Shown here: positions 6,306 to 8,722 of the stretch, piece by piece
Layout of the letters: the number at the start of each line of letters is the position of its first letter
Numbering within the stretch: the first letter of the stretch is position 1
The notes under the pieces: generated by a model
The model's input: only the letters and a program-made list of their open reading frames with translations
What the model was told of the DNA's origin: nothing
The model's database searches: none
Source: Acidobacteriota bacterium
GTDB taxonomy: Bacteria; Acidobacteriota; Terriglobia; Acidiferrales; UBA7541
Assembly (NCBI GenBank): GCA_003161195.1
Contig: PMOV01000145.1
Span: 10,357-19,078 of the forward strand
Reading direction: 5' to 3'
DNA length: 8,722 bases
Made by a program: the position numbers and the translations under genes

Positions 6306-6349
6306 GGCCGCCTTCTGCTTGCCCTGAGGCAGGAAGGGAGGCGGTGGCC
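6306..6349 (-). repeat. Imperfect hairpin in the leader of the transglycosylase gene
   Basis: CCTTC (6311-6315) and TGCC (6320-6323) pair with GGCA (6328-6331) and GAAGG (6333-6337) around the loop CTGA. GGCC at the outer left (6306-6309) can also pair with GGCC at the right (6346-6349). There is no T tract, so a plain intrinsic terminator for alaS is doubtful. It could be a leader RNA structure. Confidence 0.3.
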
Positions 6350-6416
6350 TTTTGCGACTTAACTGCTAAACCGAACAAACTCAGCGCGCATCGCCTGCGG
6401 AGCAACCCACGCCGAA

Positions 6417-6432
6417 TCTTGTAATTACAAGA
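6417..6432. promoter_or_regulatory. Perfect 16-bp palindrome TCTTGTAATTACAAGA, probable operator
   Basis: The palindrome is exact over 16 bp, AT-rich and non-coding, in the 197-bp gap between alaS and the transglycosylase. It lies immediately downstream of a possible minus-strand promoter (see next entry), the usual place for a repressor site. The symmetry is of the kind bound by dimeric winged-helix or TetR/MarR-type repressors; the regulator is not identified. Confidence 0.5.
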
Positions 6433-6460
6433 CAATACATCGAACAACAGCACCGAACAA
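6432..6460 (-). promoter_or_regulatory. Possible promoter of the transglycosylase-amidase pair
   Basis: On the minus strand TTGTTC (6460-6455) and TATTGT (6437-6432) are 17 bases apart. They match the sigma-70 consensus at three and four of six positions, so the call rests mostly on spacing and on the adjoining palindrome. It would give a leader of about 140 bases. Confidence 0.25.
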
Positions 6461-6481
6461 ACCACACAAACTGCAACCCAA

Positions 6482-8722
6482 TTATAACAACCCTTCCACC
6501 ATCCCTGGAACGCCAGACAGGGTACTTTTTAACGCCGATGTGTCTTTTCCGCCAGCCTCCGCCAAATCCGGCCTTCCGCCCCCGGAGCCGCCCACCTTCT
6601 CTGCCAACGCCTTGATCAGCTTCCCGGCATGCACCTTGCCCGTCAAATCCTTCGTAACCCCAACAATCAAAGCCACTTTCTCCCCATCCGGCATGCCCAG
6701 AGCCACCACCCCGCTCCCCAGCTTCTGCCGTAGCGAATCCACCAGTTGCCGTAACCCCTCCCGGTCTACGTTCGCCACCTCGGCGGACACCACTTTCACC
6801 CCCTTGACCATCTGCGCCGCCCCAGCCAATTCGTCCAGTTGCCCCAGCGCGCCCTTCCTCTTCTGCGCCTCCAGCTCCTTCTCCAGCTGCTTCACGGTCG
6901 CCGCCATTTTCTCCACCGTCGCCAGCACCGAATCCTCCGCCACATTCAGCGACCCCGCCACCTGCGACAGCACCTCCGCCTGCTTCTGGAAATGCTCCAG
7001 CGCCCCAATTCCGGTCATCGCCTCGATCCGCCGCACCCCTGCCGCCACCGATTGTTCCCCCACAATTTTTAATACCCCAATGTCGCCAATGCGGTGCACA
7101 TGCGTGCCCCCGCAAAGTTCCTTCGAGTAAAACCCGCGCGGCGCCCGCTCATCCGGAATCGTCACCACCCGCACGTTTCCCTCGGGATACTTGTCGCCAA
7201 AAAACGCCAACGCCCCGGTAGCCAGAGCCGCATCCAGCGATGTCACCTCCGTCTCCACCGGCGTATTAAACCGGATCTCGTCGTTCACCTGCTGCTCGAT
7301 GTCCCGCAATTCTTCCGCGCTCACCGGCGCAAAGTGCGAAAAATCAAAGCGCAGCCGTTCCGGCGCGTTGAGCGACCCGGCCTGCTTCACGTGCGTCCCC
7401 AAAATGTTGCGCAGCGCCGCATGCACCAGGTGCGTCCCCGAATGGTTGCGCATAATCCGCGCCCGCCGCTCCGCATCCGCCACCACGGTAACGCGGTCCC
7501 CCACTCGCAGCGTTTCCTTAGCGTTAACCCGATGCGCCACCAGCCCCGCCACGGGATAGTACGCCCCCGTAACTTCCCCCAGTACTCGCGATTCGGAAGC
7601 GTCATATAGCGCACCCGTATCCGCCATCTGCCCGCCAGACTCCGCATAAATCGCAGTGCGGTCCAACACAATCTCGCCAGCCTCGCCTTCCTTCAGCTCC
7701 GAGACTGGGCCAGCCTTCGCGTCAGCGCGGCGAGCGCTGCCGGTTAAAATAATCGCCTCAATCCGCGCATCCTTATCCTTCGTCGTGGCGTAAAAATCCT
7801 TCTCCGTCTGAAACGTTTCCGCAATCTTCGCAAACACCGGATTCGCCGCTTCTTTGTGCGCGCCTTTCCACGAGGCTCGGGCTTGGCTGCGCTGTTCGTC
7901 CATCGCCTGTTCAAATCCTTCCTCGTCGAAGGAAAGGCCGGAGTCGCGCGCAGCGTCCTCAATGAAGTCTCGCGGGAGGCCGTACGTGTCGTACAGCTTG
8001 AAAGCATCCTGGCCGGGGAATCTCGGCGGAATGAGCAAAAGTCTTTTTTCAATGTACGTTTGGAAATCCTCTAAGCGGGACTCGCCAACGAGGAGCCTGG
8101 CTATATTTTTAAATTCCAGGTTTCCTCTTCCTGGGATTAATCGTGGCAACAACCCTTCAATGTCTTCCTGAATGAAACTTCCGTATGCATTCACCGCCTG
8201 CCGCAACCATCTAATCCAGGCTTGTTGCTCAATAGCCTTGAGCTTCTCCTCTCCAAGGCTCAATGTATGTACGAAGCGAGTTTCTTCGGCGAATACAGTC
8301 TCGGGAATACGGTTCGCTGAAGCTTCACGCAGTTCGGGATATGGACCACCCATTAAATCGCGAACTACGCCAACCATGTCCGCAACAAAAGGCTTCGTCG
8401 CCCCCAACAGGCGGCCGTGCCGTATCGCCCTTCGAATGATCTTACGGAGAACGTACCCTCGTCCTTCGTTGGAAGGCACAACCCCGTCCGCGATTAAAAA
8501 TGTAGTAGCGCGCGCGTGGTCCGCGATGACCCTTAATGACGCAGCTCCCCCTTTGCCTTCCTCCAGTCGATGCTCTCTGGAGTAATCGACGCCGCAAAGC
8601 TCCGCCGCCCGCTTAAGCAATGGCACAAACAAATCCGTATCGTAGTTAGAAATGACTCCCTGCAACACTGCCGCCACTCGCTCCAGCCCCATCCCCGTGT
8701 CAATCGACGGCTTCGGCAGCGC
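6482..8722 (-). CDS. alaS: Alanyl-tRNA synthetase, 5' end beyond the window
   Basis: It charges tRNA-Ala with alanine in the cytoplasm and edits Ser/Gly mischarging. 746 codons are present; the first in-window codons read ALPKPSIDTGMGLERVAAVL, the known motif of the catalytic domain. About 230 N-terminal residues lie outside. Counting from the Met at 8692, the order is: GRGYVLRKIIRRAIRHG (77-93, class II motif 3 region), the tRNA-recognition helical domain, FKLYDTYGLP (231-240), and the editing domain with His417/His421 (HSGTH) and Cys527/His531 (CGGTH). It ends with a DHHA1/C-Ala domain with the Gly-rich GGSGGGRPDLAEAGG (701-715). Between TL (143-144) and AF (230-231) there are 85 residues where E. 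coli AlaRS has about 23, so some 60 residues are extra (roughly 8020-8236; see findings). That part is lower in GC and uses AGA, ATA and TTA codons. TAA stop at 6482-6484. Confidence 0.95.
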   Translation of the reverse strand, partial: ALPKPSIDTGMGLERVAAVLQGVISNYDTDLFVPLLKRAAELCGVDYSREHRLEEGKGGAASLRVIADHARATTFLIADGVVPSNEGRGYVLRKIIRRAIRHGRLLGATKPFVADMVGVVRDLMGGPYPELREASANRIPETVFAEETRFVHTLSLGEEKLKAIEQQAWIRWLRQAVNAYGSFIQEDIEGLLPRLIPGRGNLEFKNIARLLVGESRLEDFQTYIEKRLLLIPPRFPGQDAFKLYDTYGLPRDFIEDAARDSGLSFDEEGFEQAMDEQRSQARASWKGAHKEAANPVFAKIAETFQTEKDFYATTKDKDARIEAIILTGSARRADAKAGPVSELKEGEAGEIVLDRTAIYAESGGQMADTGALYDASESRVLGEVTGAYYPVAGLVAHRVNAKETLRVGDRVTVVADAERRARIMRNHSGTHLVHAALRNILGTHVKQAGSLNAPERLRFDFSHFAPVSAEELRDIEQQVNDEIRFNTPVETEVTSLDAALATGALAFFGDKYPEGNVRVVTIPDERAPRGFYSKELCGGTHVHRIGDIGVLKIVGEQSVAAGVRRIEAMTGIGALEHFQKQAEVLSQVAGSLNVAEDSVLATVEKMAATVKQLEKELEAQKRKGALGQLDELAGAAQMVKGVKVVSAEVANVDREGLRQLVDSLRQKLGSGVVALGMPDGEKVALIVGVTKDLTGKVHAGKLIKALAEKVGGSGGGRPDLAEAGGKDTSALKSTLSGVPGMVEGLL
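8020..8236 (-). other. In-frame extra segment of about 60 residues within AlaRS
   Basis: The segment spans roughly residues 153-225 counted from the Met at 8692 and contains QQAWIRWLRQ, LLPRLIPGRGNLEF and YIEKRLLLIPPRFPGQ. It joins the conserved TL-x-x-G-x2-KL and AFKLYDTYG blocks, which are normally some 23 residues apart. Boundaries are approximate because I compared only with the remembered E. coli sequence. Four AGA, one ATA and two TTA codons occur here, all scarce in the rest of the gene. Near its middle the DNA has an inverted repeat, AATTCCAGG (8112-8120) and CCTGGGATT (8130-8138). Confidence 0.5.

Noticed and set aside
6286..6465. 60-codon N-terminal extension of the transglycosylase
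   Set aside because: The true signal peptide starts at the Met at 6285; the extension would place it internally and would make the palindrome coding.
6381..7115. Minus-strand open frame of 244 residues, very Gly-rich
   Set aside because: It is an alternative frame of the alaS 3' half; low-complexity Gly/Ala translation is typical of a shifted GC-rich gene.
6540..7130. Plus-strand frame of 196 residues rich in Ser, Pro and Cys
   Set aside because: Antisense to the conserved editing and C-Ala parts of AlaRS; composition reflects the reverse strand only.

Overview
The window most resembles a chromosomal segment of an Acidobacteriota-type (Terriglobia/Koribacter-like) soil bacterium. This is inferred from the moderately high GC, the run alaS - lytic transglycosylase - AMIN amidase, and several small Cys- or His-rich proteins of kinds I associate with that group. 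No rRNA, tRNA, CRISPR array, transposase or integrase is visible. I see no recognisable defence or biosynthetic system.

Left part (1-1430, minus strand): three separate small genes. They are an isoprenylcysteine-methyltransferase-like membrane protein (3-599), a 61-residue zinc-ribbon protein (720-905) and an 85-residue hypothetical protein with a GTG start (1011-1268). The first has a nested dyad in its leader. A 161-bp divergent gap (1269-1429) separates the third from the plus-strand cluster.

Middle (1430-3009, plus strand): a tight four-gene cluster. A 65-residue CxxC...HxxC protein overlaps a Crp/Fnr-family regulator by the ATGA of its stop. A second, longer protein with the same CxxC...HxxC module follows, and then a 67-residue His-rich helical protein one base later with a very good ribosome binding site. 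The regulator is thus sandwiched between two related putative zinc-binding proteins, which is the most system-like arrangement in the window.

Right part (3055-8722, minus strand, converging on the cluster): alaS (5' end beyond the window), then a secreted SLT-family lytic transglycosylase, then a large secreted TPR-AMIN-Amidase_3 N-acetylmuramoyl-L-alanine amidase. The last two are peptidoglycan-cleaving enzymes with complementary bonds (glycan strand and peptide stem), so they plausibly act together in septum or wall remodelling. The alaS-transglycosylase gap carries a perfect 16-bp palindrome flanked by 11-bp direct repeats.

The most unusual coding feature is an in-frame extra segment of about 60 residues in AlaRS. 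It lies in DNA of clearly lower GC and with different codon use from the rest of the gene.
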